Assembly (NCBI GenBank): GCA_000437235.1
Contig: FR897047.1
Coordinates: 6,991 to 40,564, forward strand
Origin: Coprobacillus sp. CAG:826
GTDB taxonomy: Bacteria > Bacillota_I > Bacilli_A > RFN20 > CAG-826
Direction: 5' to 3'
Length of the DNA: 33,574 nt
How positions within the stretch are numbered: position 1 is the stretch's first letter; each line of letters opens with the position of its first letter. The position numbers and the translations under genes were made by a program. The notes below the pieces were generated by a model. It did not search any database and was not told the origin of the DNA. It was given only the letters and a program-made list of their open reading frames with translations. This document shows positions 1-8,657 of this stretch, in pieces.

Positions 1-555
1 AACGGTAATGACGAAATGATCGGTTCTTGGGGTTCCGTTTTTCTCTCCTTGATTGACAGTAATGGTACGTAATGCGCGGTCATTCATATCCATAGCGCGT
101 GGCCATACGATACGGTTGGGATTAATATGTAATTCATTTCCTTGGAAAATATGATTATCAATAATCGCGGAAATTAAATTAATCGAAGACGTTAAAGCGT
201 GCATATCGCCAGTAAAATGAAGATTGATTTCTTCACTTGGTTCAATGCGGGCTAAACCGCCACCGGTTGCCCCACCTTTAATACCAAATACTGGGCCTAA
301 AGAAGGTTCCCGTAACACTAACATAGCCTTTTGACCAATTTTCGCTAAGCCTTCCGCTAAAGCGATAGAAGTTGTGGTTTTTCCTTCTCCGGCTTTGGTG
401 GGTGTAATCGCGGTAACTAATACGAGTTTTCCATCTTTTTTATCTTTTAAGATATCCATAATACGTAAATCAATTTTCGCCTTATATTTTCCATAAGGTT
501 CTACGTATTCTTCTTTAATACCCGCTTTCTTTGCAATCTCTTCAATTCGAATCAT
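1..555 (-). CDS. fhs: Formate--tetrahydrofolate ligase, N-terminal part (cut by window edge)
   Basis: This is the first 185 residues of formyltetrahydrofolate synthetase, the cytoplasmic enzyme that joins formate to tetrahydrofolate using ATP and feeds C1 units to purine and other synthesis. The reading frame is open to base 1, so about two thirds of the usual ~555-residue enzyme lies outside the window. The ATP-binding segment reads ITPTKAGEGKTTTSIALAEG near residues 49-68, followed by LREPSLGPVFGIKGGATGGG, both hallmarks of the family. The ATG at 555 is preceded by AAAGGAG at a good distance. It lies only 4 bp after the miaA stop and is probably the last known member of the mutS-mutL-miaA transcription unit. 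No terminator separates it from miaA. Confidence 0.95.
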   Translation of the reverse strand, partial: MIRIEEIAKKAGIKEEYVEPYGKYKAKIDLRIMDILKDKKDGKLVLVTAITPTKAGEGKTTTSIALAEGLAKIGQKAMLVLREPSLGPVFGIKGGATGGGLARIEPSEEINLHFTGDMHALTSSINLISAIIDNHIFQGNELHINPNRIVWPRAMDMNDRALRTITVNQGEKNGTPRTDHFVITV

Positions 556-559
556 ATTA

Positions 560-1444
560 TCATACTCCTTTCAATTGTTCTTCTATATCATGATAAGCCT
601 CTTCTTTACTATGAAACCAACGAACATCAAATTGATGACGGAAATAGGTCATCTGTCTTTTTGCATAGTTTCTGGAGTGCTTTTGAATTTCTAAAATTAC
701 TTTTTCTTTATCGCTTTTATTTTCAAAATAATCAATCCATTCTTTATAACCAATCGCTTGGAAAGGTTGAATGTCTTTCCCATATTTTTGATATAAAGTG
801 CGCGCTTCTTTTTCTAAACCTTGATGAATCATTTCAATAACACGCTCATCAATTTTTTGATAAAGCAAATCACGGTCCATATCAATACCAATAATTAAGC
901 AATCATAAAGCATAATATGTTCTTGCTCACTTTCTATTTCACTTTTTCTTTTTCCCGTCCCTATATAGGTCATTAAAGCGCGCAATACTCTTTTACGGTT
1001 ATTCGGATGAATCTTTTTACATGCCTCTTCATCTACTTTTAAAAGTTCAGCATAGAGTTCTTCATTGGTATAATCATCGTACTTTGACATATCGGGATCC
1101 ACATATTCTTCATACTGATAATCATAAAGCGTGGCTTTTTGATAATTACCTGAACCACCTACAATAATGGGAAGATGATTTCTTTTTACAATCTCTTCAA
1201 TTTTTTCTCTAGCTAAAATTTGATATTCTTTCGGTGAAAAGTGATCGGTAGGAGAAACAAAATCAAATAAATGATGAGGCACGAGAGACCTCTCCTCTAA
1301 AGTAGGTTTCGCCGTTCCAATATCAAATTCTTGATAGATTTGAAACGCATCTCCATTAATGATTTCACCTTGGAAGTTTTTAGCGATTTCTAACGCTAAC
1401 GCACTTTTCCCACTTGCTGTAGGTCCTACGATTAAAATCATCAT
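560..1444 (-). CDS. miaA: tRNA dimethylallyltransferase MiaA
   Basis: MiaA adds a dimethylallyl group to N6 of adenosine 37 in tRNAs that read codons starting with U. The P-loop GPTASGKS is at residues 7-14, followed by the family's INGDAFQIYQEFDIGTAKP segment and VPHHLFDF. The 294-residue length is normal. The start codon overlaps the mutL stop (ATGA), with AGAGGA in the mutL end as ribosome binding site, so translation is probably coupled. Its product is the substrate of MiaB, which is encoded about 5 kb upstream on the same strand, so both steps of ms2i6A37 synthesis are present in the window. Confidence 0.96.
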   Translation of the reverse strand: MMILIVGPTASGKSALALEIAKNFQGEIINGDAFQIYQEFDIGTAKPTLEERSLVPHHLFDFVSPTDHFSPKEYQILAREKIEEIVKRNHLPIIVGGSGNYQKATLYDYQYEEYVDPDMSKYDDYTNEELYAELLKVDEEACKKIHPNNRKRVLRALMTYIGTGKRKSEIESEQEHIMLYDCLIIGIDMDRDLLYQKIDERVIEMIHQGLEKEARTLYQKYGKDIQPFQAIGYKEWIDYFENKSDKEKVILEIQKHSRNYAKRQMTYFRHQFDVRWFHSKEEAYHDIEEQLKGV

Positions 1445-3264
1445 ACCCCAGTCCTCTTAAAGAGTTTCTCTAATTGGTATTTGGTAAAATGAATAATGGT
1501 CGGACGTCCATGCGGACAACAAGTTGGATTTTCGCAGGTAAATAACTTATCTAAAACATATTGCATTTCCGCTTGATTTAAATAGTCATTGGCTTTAATT
1601 GAAGCTTTACAACTCATCGTAGCGATGGCATGCGTACGAATCTTAGCGACATCCATTTTATCTTCATGTAACGCTTGTTCTAATAATTCATCAATATAAG
1701 TTTTTTCATCCGCTTCTTTGAGCCAAGAAGGCACTTGCACCACTTTATAAGCATGTAAACCAAAGCCTTCAAATTCTAAACCAATACTAGATAAAAGTGC
1801 TTTTTTCTCATCGGTAAAAAGTGCATCATCGCTTAAAGAAAGTTGAATCACTTGCGGAACAAGAGGTTCATGAACTTCTAATTTAGACATAAAAATCTTT
1901 TGAAACTTTTCATAATTAATGCGCTCATAAGCGGCATGTTGATCTACTAAATAGAAGCCGCCTTCATCATCTTCCGCAATGATATAAGTGCGGTGCATCT
2001 GCGCTAAAGCGCGTAAATGGGGACGAGGTTCTTTTGTTTCTTCTTTCGTTTCAAAAATTTCTTCTTTGTTTTCTACAGGTTTTTCTTCTTTAAAAACAAA
2101 GGTATCGGGTTCTTTTCTTTCTTCATGAGAAAAAGTAGGGGTTGAAGTAGGTTCTAAAGAAGGTATTTCTTTTTCATCTTCTTTTAAGAAAAAGAGTTGT
2201 TCGGCCTTCTTTTCTTCTTCTTTCATGACAGGTTCTTCTTCCACAATCAATTTTTTAGGAAGTGCCGCATCATGTAATTTACTTTCTTTACGTAACGCAA
2301 GCGGAATTTTTTCTAACAAGGCTAAACGAAGTTCTTCTTCTTTAGAAAAACGTACTTCTTTTTTCGAAGGATGGACGTTAACGTCGACTAAAGCACAATC
2401 AATCTCTAAAGAAAGAATCACAAAAGGATAACGGGTCGGGGGAATAAAATCATGATAAGAATCATTAATCGCATTTTGCACTTTCGGCATATACACGTTT
2501 CTTCCGTTTAATAACGTAATCATGTAGTAGCGGCTCGATTTTGCTAATTCTGGTTCTCCTAAATAACCCTGCACACTAAAATCGTTATGCGTAAAGGAGA
2601 AAGAAATCATATGTTTAGCGACTTCATAACCATAGATTTGGGCAATGGTTTCTAAAAGTTCTCCTCTGCCATTGGTGTGGAATTGTTCTCTATCATCAAT
2701 AAAGAAACGGAAAGCAATGGAAGGATGCGCTAAAGCGATACGGGTCATCACTTCTAAGCTATTGGCATTTTCAGTATAATCTTTCTTTAAATACTTTAAA
2801 CGCGCTGGGGTGTTATAAAATAATTCTTCAACTTCGATTTGCGTTCCTTTTCTTAAAGGGGCATCTTCGACGACTTGCTGACCATCTTCAATAGTAATTT
2901 TTGTTCCTACTCCACTTCCACTGGACGTTGTTAGAGTTAAGCGACTAACCGAAGCAATCGAAGGTAAAGCTTCGCCTCTAAAGCCTAGAGTTTTAATACG
3001 GAATAAATCAAAAGCGGAATGGATTTTACTTGTCGCATGGCGCTTAAACGCTAAAATCGCGTCTTCTCTATCCATACCTTCACCATCATCTTCAACGTAA
3101 ATTAACGTTCTGCCTGCGTCTTTTAAAGAGACAGTAATTCGAGTGGCTCCAGCATCAATACTATTTTCAACGAGTTCTTTAATGACACTACTTGGACGTT
3201 CTACGACTTCTCCAGCCGCAATCATGTTGGCTAATGAGGTGTCTAATACTTGTATTTTACTCAT
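1441..3264 (-). CDS. mutL: DNA mismatch repair protein MutL
   Basis: MutL is the mismatch repair ATPase that links MutS recognition to strand incision. The N-terminal GHKL ATPase is clear: ELVENSIDAGA, DDGEGM, FRGEALPSIASVS and GTQIEVEELFYNTPAR. An acidic, low-complexity linker lies at about residues 340-415. The C-terminal domain carries the endonuclease metal-site motif DQHAAYERINYE near residue 441, ATMSCKASIKA, and CPHGRPT near the end, so this is a nicking-type MutL as in bacteria without MutH. I prefer the ATG at 3264 (607 residues), because AGGTGAT sits about 6 nt before it; a GTG at 3273 would place the start inside that site. It follows mutS by about 9 bp and overlaps miaA. Confidence 0.95.
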   Translation of the reverse strand: MSKIQVLDTSLANMIAAGEVVERPSSVIKELVENSIDAGATRITVSLKDAGRTLIYVEDDGEGMDREDAILAFKRHATSKIHSAFDLFRIKTLGFRGEALPSIASVSRLTLTTSSGSGVGTKITIEDGQQVVEDAPLRKGTQIEVEELFYNTPARLKYLKKDYTENANSLEVMTRIALAHPSIAFRFFIDDREQFHTNGRGELLETIAQIYGYEVAKHMISFSFTHNDFSVQGYLGEPELAKSSRYYMITLLNGRNVYMPKVQNAINDSYHDFIPPTRYPFVILSLEIDCALVDVNVHPSKKEVRFSKEEELRLALLEKIPLALRKESKLHDAALPKKLIVEEEPVMKEEEKKAEQLFFLKEDEKEIPSLEPTSTPTFSHEERKEPDTFVFKEEKPVENKEEIFETKEETKEPRPHLRALAQMHRTYIIAEDDEGGFYLVDQHAAYERINYEKFQKIFMSKLEVHEPLVPQVIQLSLSDDALFTDEKKALLSSIGLEFEGFGLHAYKVVQVPSWLKEADEKTYIDELLEQALHEDKMDVAKIRTHAIATMSCKASIKANDYLNQAEMQYVLDKLFTCENPTCCPHGRPTIIHFTKYQLEKLFKRTGV

Positions 3265-3273
3265 GATGATCAC

Positions 3274-5793
3274 CTACTTCATTTTCTTCTTTAAATCGTA
3301 TAAAAAGTTTAAAGCTTCTAATGGAGTCATCGCTAAAGGATCAATATGACGAACTTCTTGAATCCACGCTTCTTCTTTTTCTTCTCTTGGTTTTAAGACT
3401 TGTTCTGATTTAGGTATTTCTCTTGTTTCTAATACTTCTAAAATTTCTTTTGCTCTTTCTAAAAGTAAATCGGGAAGATGAGCTAATCGAGCGACATTAA
3501 TACCATAAGATTTATTCATCGCACCATCTTTCACTTGATATAAGAAAGTGACGTGGTCTTGGTCTTCAGAAACACAGACATGCACATTTCGTAATAATGG
3601 GATTTCTTGCTCTAAACTCGTTAATTCGTGATAGTGGGTAGAAAACATGGTTTTGGCATGAATTCTAGAGGTAATATATTCAATCATCGCTTGCGCTAAT
3701 GCCATACCATCAAAGGTTGCGGTACCTCGACCAATTTCATCAAAAATTAATAAAGAGTTTTCAGTCGCATGACGTAAGGCGTGATTGGCTTCACTCATTT
3801 CAACCATGAAGGTGGATTGTCCTGACACTAAGTCATCAGAAGCACCAATACGGGTAAAGATTTGATCAAAGACCATTAAATCTGCTTTTTTAGCGGGAAC
3901 ATAACAACCAATTTGTGCCATAATCACGATTAACGCTAATTCACGCATATAAGTCGATTTACCACCCATATTCGGACCAGTAATTAATAAAACATCGTTA
4001 CTAGAAGGAAGGTTTACATCGTTCGCGACGAAACAATCTTTTTTCATGACTTTTTCAATTACCGGATGTCTACCTTTTTCAATATCCACTAGGCGCTCTT
4101 GATTAAAAGTGGGTAAAACATAACCGGCTCCAGCACTGACTTCTGCTAAAGAAACAAGAACATCGACTTTAGCGATTTGATTCGCTAAGTTTTGAATCTT
4201 TCGCGTGACATTTTGAATGACTTTTCTTAATTCTAAGAATAAGTCATATTCTAATTTCATTCTCTTTTCATCCGCATTTAAAATTAACGCTTCTTTTTCT
4301 TTTAATTCTTGGGTAATAAAACGTTCCCCATTAATGGTGGTTTGTTTTCTTTCATAACCCCAATCGTCTTGAATTAAATCTTTAGCGCCTTTAGAAACTT
4401 CAATATAGTAACCAAAGACACGATTATAACCGACTTTTAAGGTACGGATACCCGTTCTTTCTCTCTCTTTGGCTTCTAATTCCGCCACCCAAGATTTTCC
4501 ACCATGCGATAATTCGATGAGTTCATCTAATTCTGCGTTGTAGCCAGGTAAGAAAATACCACCTTCTTTAATCGTAATTGGGGCATCTTCACGAATCGCT
4601 TTTTCAATTAAAGATGCGATATCTTCTAAAGCATCCATGGAAGAAGCGATTTTCTTTAAATTTTCATTTTCAAATTCGTTTAAAATATCTTTTAAAACCG
4701 GAACGGCTTTTAAAGATGTTTTTAATTGAAGTAAATCACGGCCATTTGCGTTACCAAAGCTAATACGGGCAATTAAACGTTCTAAGTCATAAACCGCATC
4801 TAACGCGCGAATGAGTTCTTCGCGTTTCATAAAGTGTTCAATTAAAGAAGTGACCATAGATTGACGAGATAAGATTTCTTCTAAGTCACTCGATGGTTTT
4901 TGAATCCAATGTTTTAATAAACGACCACCCATGGCGGTTTTGGTATGATCTAATAACCAATATAAAGAACCATATTTTTCTTCACTACGAATAGTTCTTA
5001 CTAATTCAAGATTTAAACGGGAAAACGAATCAATTTGTAAAGTGCGATAAGATTTAATAACATGCACTTGTTGAAAATAATCGAGTTCTCTTTTTTGCGT
5101 TCTCCGTAAATAATGAAGTAAACGCACGACTGCTTTCATTTGATATAAGTCTTGGACTTCGCTCAATAAATCTTCAAATTCTAATTCAATTTGATCATCA
5201 TCTTCATAGGATACTAAAATTTTTCTTTTGTTAGTGATTTCTTCTAAAGTTTCTTTTGAGAAATTAGAACTGACGACGATTTCTCTTGTTAATAAATTAT
5301 CTAATTCACTAATTAAAGAAGTCCAGTCATGCTCTACATTCATGACGTTCGTTTCTCCGGTAGATAAATCGGCGTAGGCAATTACATAATTTAAGTCCGT
5401 TTCATCAACGGCGACAATATAGTTATTATCCGAATCCGCTAAATTCATATTCGCGCCCGGCGTGATAATTTGAACAACGTCTCTTTCCACAATACCTTTT
5501 GCTAAAGCAGGATCTTCTAATTGCTCTACAATACCGACTTTATAGCCTCTTTGAATTAATTTAGAAATATAGGATTGAATGGCGTGATGAGGAACACCAC
5601 ACATCGGAACTTTTTCTTCAGCACCCGCATTTTTTCCCGTTAACGCTAACTGAAGTTCACGGCTAGCAATTTTTGCATCATCAAAAAACAATTCATAAAA
5701 GTCGCCTAAGCGGAAAAGAATTAAAGTATCGGGATGTTTCTCTTTAATACTTAAATATTGCATCATCATTGGCGTGTATTTTGGCTTGGTCAT
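3274..5793 (-). CDS. mutS: DNA mismatch repair protein MutS
   Basis: MutS recognises mismatches and small loops as a dimer and recruits MutL. The mismatch-binding Phe-x-Glu is in GDFYELFFDDA (Phe32, Glu34). Walker A is TGPNMGGKSTYM, followed by the signature segment around SGQSTFMVEMSEA and Walker B LLIFDEIGRGT. The C-terminal helix-turn-helix region and a short Lys-rich tail end the 839-residue protein, close to the family's usual 850. The start has GAGGTGA 6 nt upstream. It lies downstream of the strong cotE terminator, so it must have its own promoter in the 220-bp gap, and it is co-transcribed with mutL and miaA. Confidence 0.97.
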   Translation of the reverse strand: MTKPKYTPMMMQYLSIKEKHPDTLILFRLGDFYELFFDDAKIASRELQLALTGKNAGAEEKVPMCGVPHHAIQSYISKLIQRGYKVGIVEQLEDPALAKGIVERDVVQIITPGANMNLADSDNNYIVAVDETDLNYVIAYADLSTGETNVMNVEHDWTSLISELDNLLTREIVVSSNFSKETLEEITNKRKILVSYEDDDQIELEFEDLLSEVQDLYQMKAVVRLLHYLRRTQKRELDYFQQVHVIKSYRTLQIDSFSRLNLELVRTIRSEEKYGSLYWLLDHTKTAMGGRLLKHWIQKPSSDLEEILSRQSMVTSLIEHFMKREELIRALDAVYDLERLIARISFGNANGRDLLQLKTSLKAVPVLKDILNEFENENLKKIASSMDALEDIASLIEKAIREDAPITIKEGGIFLPGYNAELDELIELSHGGKSWVAELEAKERERTGIRTLKVGYNRVFGYYIEVSKGAKDLIQDDWGYERKQTTINGERFITQELKEKEALILNADEKRMKLEYDLFLELRKVIQNVTRKIQNLANQIAKVDVLVSLAEVSAGAGYVLPTFNQERLVDIEKGRHPVIEKVMKKDCFVANDVNLPSSNDVLLITGPNMGGKSTYMRELALIVIMAQIGCYVPAKKADLMVFDQIFTRIGASDDLVSGQSTFMVEMSEANHALRHATENSLLIFDEIGRGTATFDGMALAQAMIEYITSRIHAKTMFSTHYHELTSLEQEIPLLRNVHVCVSEDQDHVTFLYQVKDGAMNKSYGINVARLAHLPDLLLERAKEILEVLETREIPKSEQVLKPREEKEEAWIQEVRHIDPLAMTPLEALNFLYDLKKKMK

Positions 5794-5813
5794 GAAATCA
5801 CCTCAAACTAAAA

Positions 5814-5831
5814 CATATATGTACATATATG
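5814..5831. promoter_or_regulatory. 18-bp perfect palindrome in the mutS leader
   Basis: CATATATGTACATATATG reads the same on both strands and lies 21 bp before the mutS start, between a possible -10 (TATGAT, minus strand, just upstream) and the ribosome binding site. It could be an operator or a short RNA hairpin. No regulator is identified; the element is AT-rich, so chance is possible. Confidence 0.4.
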
Positions 5832-5972
5832 ATATCATAGTTTTTAATGATTTTATAGAGAAGATAAAATAAAAATTTTCTTTTACTTTTTTTCTTTATT
5901 TGCTTGTTTTTTTCATAACACTACTGCCATTTTCATTTCATTAGCAAAACATTCAAAACGAAACTATAAACT

Positions 5973-6001
5973 AAAAAAGCACCGCAGAAACGGCACTTTT
6001 T
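5973..6001 (-). terminator. Rho-independent terminator after cotE
   Basis: On the minus strand AAAAAGTGCCG pairs with CGGTGCTTTTT (11 bp, two G-U pairs) around the loop TTTCTG and runs into a T tract. It lies about 10 bp after the cotE stop and separates cotE from the mutS-mutL unit. Confidence 0.88.
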
Positions 6002-6011
6002 ATGAAACTCC

Positions 6012-6527
6012 TTATTTTTTCTCTTCTAAATAATGAGGATTGACATTCATAATAATTTCTTCATCTAAATCACTATCATCAACGTCATCTTCTTTACAGT
6101 CTACGGTTACAATTGCGTCAGAGAATGCATCAATAATATAGGCACTTTCAATTTGAATTTCGACCGTTTTTTCATCCACTAAAGACATGGATATCGCGGT
6201 AGGATATTTAACGACGTGCACATGAATCCACGTTTCATTTCCTACCGTTTTTAATTTTCTCCACGACATTTGACATTGCCCAAAAAAGGGAATCGTTTCA
6301 TTATACACATTAGTCTTTTGGTCGTGATCGGTCGCGTACCAAAGTTGCACATCAAATTGTCCTTTAATGACCACATTTCTTTTACTCTCTTCCGTATCAA
6401 ATTGATGATTAATAATCCAGCACCCTAATGTTTTACTTGCCGCTTCTGGTAAAGTTATTTTTTGCGTTTCTAACCCATTATATTTTCCTTTACCAATCAT
6501 CGTTTTCACAATAATTTCTCGAAACAA
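6012..6527 (-). CDS. cotE: Outer spore coat morphogenetic protein CotE
   Basis: CotE organises the outer coat of the endospore from the mother-cell side. The protein matches the family along its length: REIIVKTMIGKGKY near the N terminus, LGCWIINHQFD, VVIKGQFDVQLWYATDHDQK, and an acidic C-terminal tail (EDDVDDSDLDEE) ending NPHYLEEKK, as in Bacillus CotE. I place the start at the TTG at 6527 (171 residues), because AGGTGA lies about 7 nt before it and this start aligns with the Bacillus N terminus; the upstream GTG at 6536 lies inside the Shine-Dalgarno. The position between ricA and mutS matches B. subtilis. The ribosome binding site is buried in a 17-bp hairpin (6529-6567). Presence of cotE implies that the host makes endospores. 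Confidence 0.92.
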   Translation of the reverse strand: MFREIIVKTMIGKGKYNGLETQKITLPEAASKTLGCWIINHQFDTEESKRNVVIKGQFDVQLWYATDHDQKTNVYNETIPFFGQCQMSWRKLKTVGNETWIHVHVVKYPTAISMSLVDEKTVEIQIESAYIIDAFSDAIVTVDCKEDDVDDSDLDEEIIMNVNPHYLEEKK

Positions 6528-6567
6528 AAAAATCACCTCATTTCAATATATGAAACAAGATGATTTT
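6526..6567 (-). terminator. Terminator-like hairpin that buries the cotE ribosome binding site
   Basis: On the minus strand, bases 6567-6551 pair with 6545-6529 without interruption (17 bp, three G-U pairs) around the loop TATAT. A run of seven T follows, four of them in the stem base. It starts 3 bp after the ricA stop, as expected for a terminator of the rny-ricA unit. The 3' arm contains GAGGTGA, the Shine-Dalgarno of cotE, and the TTG start lies in the T tract. So one element may both end vegetative transcripts and keep cotE silent on read-through RNA. The pairing is seen directly; the role is inferred. Confidence 0.72.
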
Positions 6568-6570
6568 GTA

Positions 6571-6885
6571 TCACTTTTCTAAAATGTTCTTCATCTGCAT
6601 TAATAAATCGTAAAGTTCTTCCTTTACGATATAGAAATTTTGCACTAAAGGATGATTTTCATATTGGCTTTTAAGCGATAAATATCGTTCTTTCATCGCA
6701 CGATGCTTTTCTTCATCGTTAATAGAAAGCGTGAGTTGTCTTTTCGTAAAATTAATCTCTTTTTCTAATTCCTGAAGAGCTTCATTATTTTGAATAGCCG
6801 CTTTTAAAGCAAAATAAGTTTCGACTTCTTTTTGGCTATAAAGCGAATCTTTTACCTCTTTTAATGCATCTTCAAAACTTTTCAT
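6571..6885 (-). CDS. ricA: RicA (YmcA), YlbF/YmcA-family RNase Y accessory protein
   Basis: This 104-residue, all-helical protein belongs to the YlbF/YmcA family: an N-terminal helix, a central coiled coil (EALQELEKEINFTKRQL), and PLVQNFYIVKEELYDLLMQM in the second half. In B. subtilis, RicA with RicF and RicT forms a complex that steers RNase Y and affects sporulation, competence and biofilm. Its place between miaB and cotE is as in B. subtilis, and rny lies in the same locus. It overlaps the miaB stop by 4 bp (ATGA). It is shorter than the Bacillus protein (about 143 residues) and has no cysteine at all, so it lacks the C-terminal Cys tail that binds an iron-sulfur cluster there. The assignment rests on family and position; ylbF itself is not in the window. 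Confidence 0.85.
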   Translation of the reverse strand: MKSFEDALKEVKDSLYSQKEVETYFALKAAIQNNEALQELEKEINFTKRQLTLSINDEEKHRAMKERYLSLKSQYENHPLVQNFYIVKEELYDLLMQMKNILEK

Positions 6886-8324
6886 TGCATTAACTCTCCT
6901 AACATGGAATATAAATGCGATTCGATAATTTTCACTTTGACGATTTTACCGACTAAAGATAAATCACCTTTAAAGTGAACGAGTTTATTGGTATCGGTAT
7001 AACCCGATAAGACATCTTTATTCCGTTTAGAAACACCATCAACTAAAACTTCATACACTTTTCCCACCATCGCTTCTGCTTTTTTCGTGGCTTCTTCTTC
7101 TACCGCTTTTACTAAACGATCGAAACGGTTATGTTTCTCTTGCTCGGTAACATTATCTTCCATTTTCGCAGCGGGTGTACCAACACGAGGAGAATAAATA
7201 AAAGTAAAGGCACTATCATATTGAACGGCATGCACCATTTTTAATGTATCTAAGAATTGCTCTTCCGTTTCATTAGGGAAACCAACAATAATATCGGTCG
7301 AAAGCGCTAAATTAGGAATGGCTTTTTTCATTTTCTCCACGAGTTCTAAATATTGCTTGGACGTATATCTTCTACCCATTCTTTGTAAGATTTCATCATT
7401 ACCCGATTGAACCGGTAAATGAATCGCGGGCATGATGTTTGGATATTTGGCAATCACTTGAATCATTTCATCACTAAAATCCCAAGGATGAGAAGTGGTA
7501 AAACGAATCCGTGGTACTCCCATTAACGCCGCCTTTTCTAAAAGCGTGCTAAAAGATACACCATTAGGCAAATCTTTTCCATAAGCGTTGACGTTTTGAC
7601 CTAAATACGTAATCTCTTGATAACCTTTTTTGATTAAATCTTCGGTTTCTAAAAGAATATCTTCTAAGGTGCGACTTCTTTGTTTCCCTCTGGTATAGGG
7701 AACAATACAGTACGTACAAAATTTATCACAACCATACATAATATTCACAAAAGCTTTTTTACTATCTAAACGTGTGGAAGGAAGATTTTCAATCACTTCT
7801 CCACTTTTCGATTCGACCGCAATCACTCGCTTTTGTTCACGATAAACTTCTTCTAAAAGGGAAAGTAAGTCTTGAATATTGTGAGTACCAAAAAGTAAAT
7901 CAACATAGCGATAAGAAGTTTCAATTTTATCGACGATATGGGCTTCTTGAATCATACAGCCACAACAAGCAATAATCATGTCTTTCTTTTGATTCTTTAA
8001 ACCTTTTAATTGTCCGATTTCACCATAAACTTTTTCTTCGGCGTTTTCTCTAACCGCACAGGTATTTAAAATAACGATATCTGCGTCTTTTGGAGTTTCG
8101 GCTTTACTAAACCCTGCCATTTCTAACATACCCGCCATAATTTCTTCATCACGGACATTGGCTTGGCAACCATACGTACGAATAAAATATTTTCGTCCTT
8201 GGGCTTTTTCTTTCATAAAAGTCGTAATAACGAAATCGTTTCTTTGAATGACTGTTGCTTCTTGTTTATTTCTCTTTCTTGCTTCTTGAAGAGATGGTTT
8301 GCTTTTGATGATACAACCTTTCAT
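6882..8324 (-). CDS. miaB: tRNA-2-methylthio-N6-dimethylallyladenosine synthase MiaB
   Basis: MiaB is a radical SAM methylthiotransferase that converts i6A37 to ms2i6A37 in tRNA. After an N-terminal extension of about 45 residues come the UPF0004 domain with its cluster cysteines (TYGCQAN, NTCAVREN, CCGCM), the radical SAM motif GCDKFCTYCIVPYTRGKQRS, and a C-terminal TRAM domain (about residues 415-480). At 480 residues it is normal for the Bacillus-type enzyme. AAGGAAGG lies upstream of the ATG. It follows spoVS by 26 bp and overlaps ricA, so it is part of the rny-ricA unit. MiaA, which makes its substrate, is encoded downstream. Confidence 0.96.
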   Translation of the reverse strand: MKGCIIKSKPSLQEARKRNKQEATVIQRNDFVITTFMKEKAQGRKYFIRTYGCQANVRDEEIMAGMLEMAGFSKAETPKDADIVILNTCAVRENAEEKVYGEIGQLKGLKNQKKDMIIACCGCMIQEAHIVDKIETSYRYVDLLFGTHNIQDLLSLLEEVYREQKRVIAVESKSGEVIENLPSTRLDSKKAFVNIMYGCDKFCTYCIVPYTRGKQRSRTLEDILLETEDLIKKGYQEITYLGQNVNAYGKDLPNGVSFSTLLEKAALMGVPRIRFTTSHPWDFSDEMIQVIAKYPNIMPAIHLPVQSGNDEILQRMGRRYTSKQYLELVEKMKKAIPNLALSTDIIVGFPNETEEQFLDTLKMVHAVQYDSAFTFIYSPRVGTPAAKMEDNVTEQEKHNRFDRLVKAVEEEATKKAEAMVGKVYEVLVDGVSKRNKDVLSGYTDTNKLVHFKGDLSLVGKIVKVKIIESHLYSMLGELMQ

Positions 8325-8350
8325 GACTTCTTACCTTCCTTTTTTCTACG

Positions 8351-8620
8351 TTACATATTTCTTTTTTCAACTTTTAAACGGATAGCGGTTTTCATTTCGT
8401 TTTCAATTTTCACTTCTTGAAAAGATGGCGTGATGATTAAATCAATACCTGATGGCGCTAAAAAGCCACGCGCAATGGTAATCGCTTTTACCGATTGATT
8501 TAAAGCCCCCGCTCCTACCGTTTGAACTTCAATGGAATCTTGTTCTCTAAGAATGTTCGCAATCGATCCCGCTACTGCGTTAACATTTGAATCTTTTCTA
8601 ACCTTCATCGTTTGAATCAT
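8351..8620 (-). CDS. spoVS: Stage V sporulation protein S
   Basis: SpoVS is a small Alba-like protein needed for normal sporulation timing and coat assembly in Bacillus. The sequence matches the family closely: VAGSIANILRE, VGAGALNQSVKAITIARGF and APSGIDLIITPSF, in 89 residues (Bacillus: 86). The ATG at 8620 has AGAGGG about 7 nt before it. That site can pair with CCCTC 13 nt upstream (8628-8632 with 8646-8650), which may lower translation. It lies between ymdB and miaB, as in B. subtilis except that tdh and kbl are absent here. Confidence 0.96.
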   Translation of the reverse strand: MIQTMKVRKDSNVNAVAGSIANILREQDSIEVQTVGAGALNQSVKAITIARGFLAPSGIDLIITPSFQEVKIENEMKTAIRLKVEKRNM

Positions 8621-8657
8621 ATTTTTACCCTCTAAAAAAATCTATGAGGGGAAGTAG

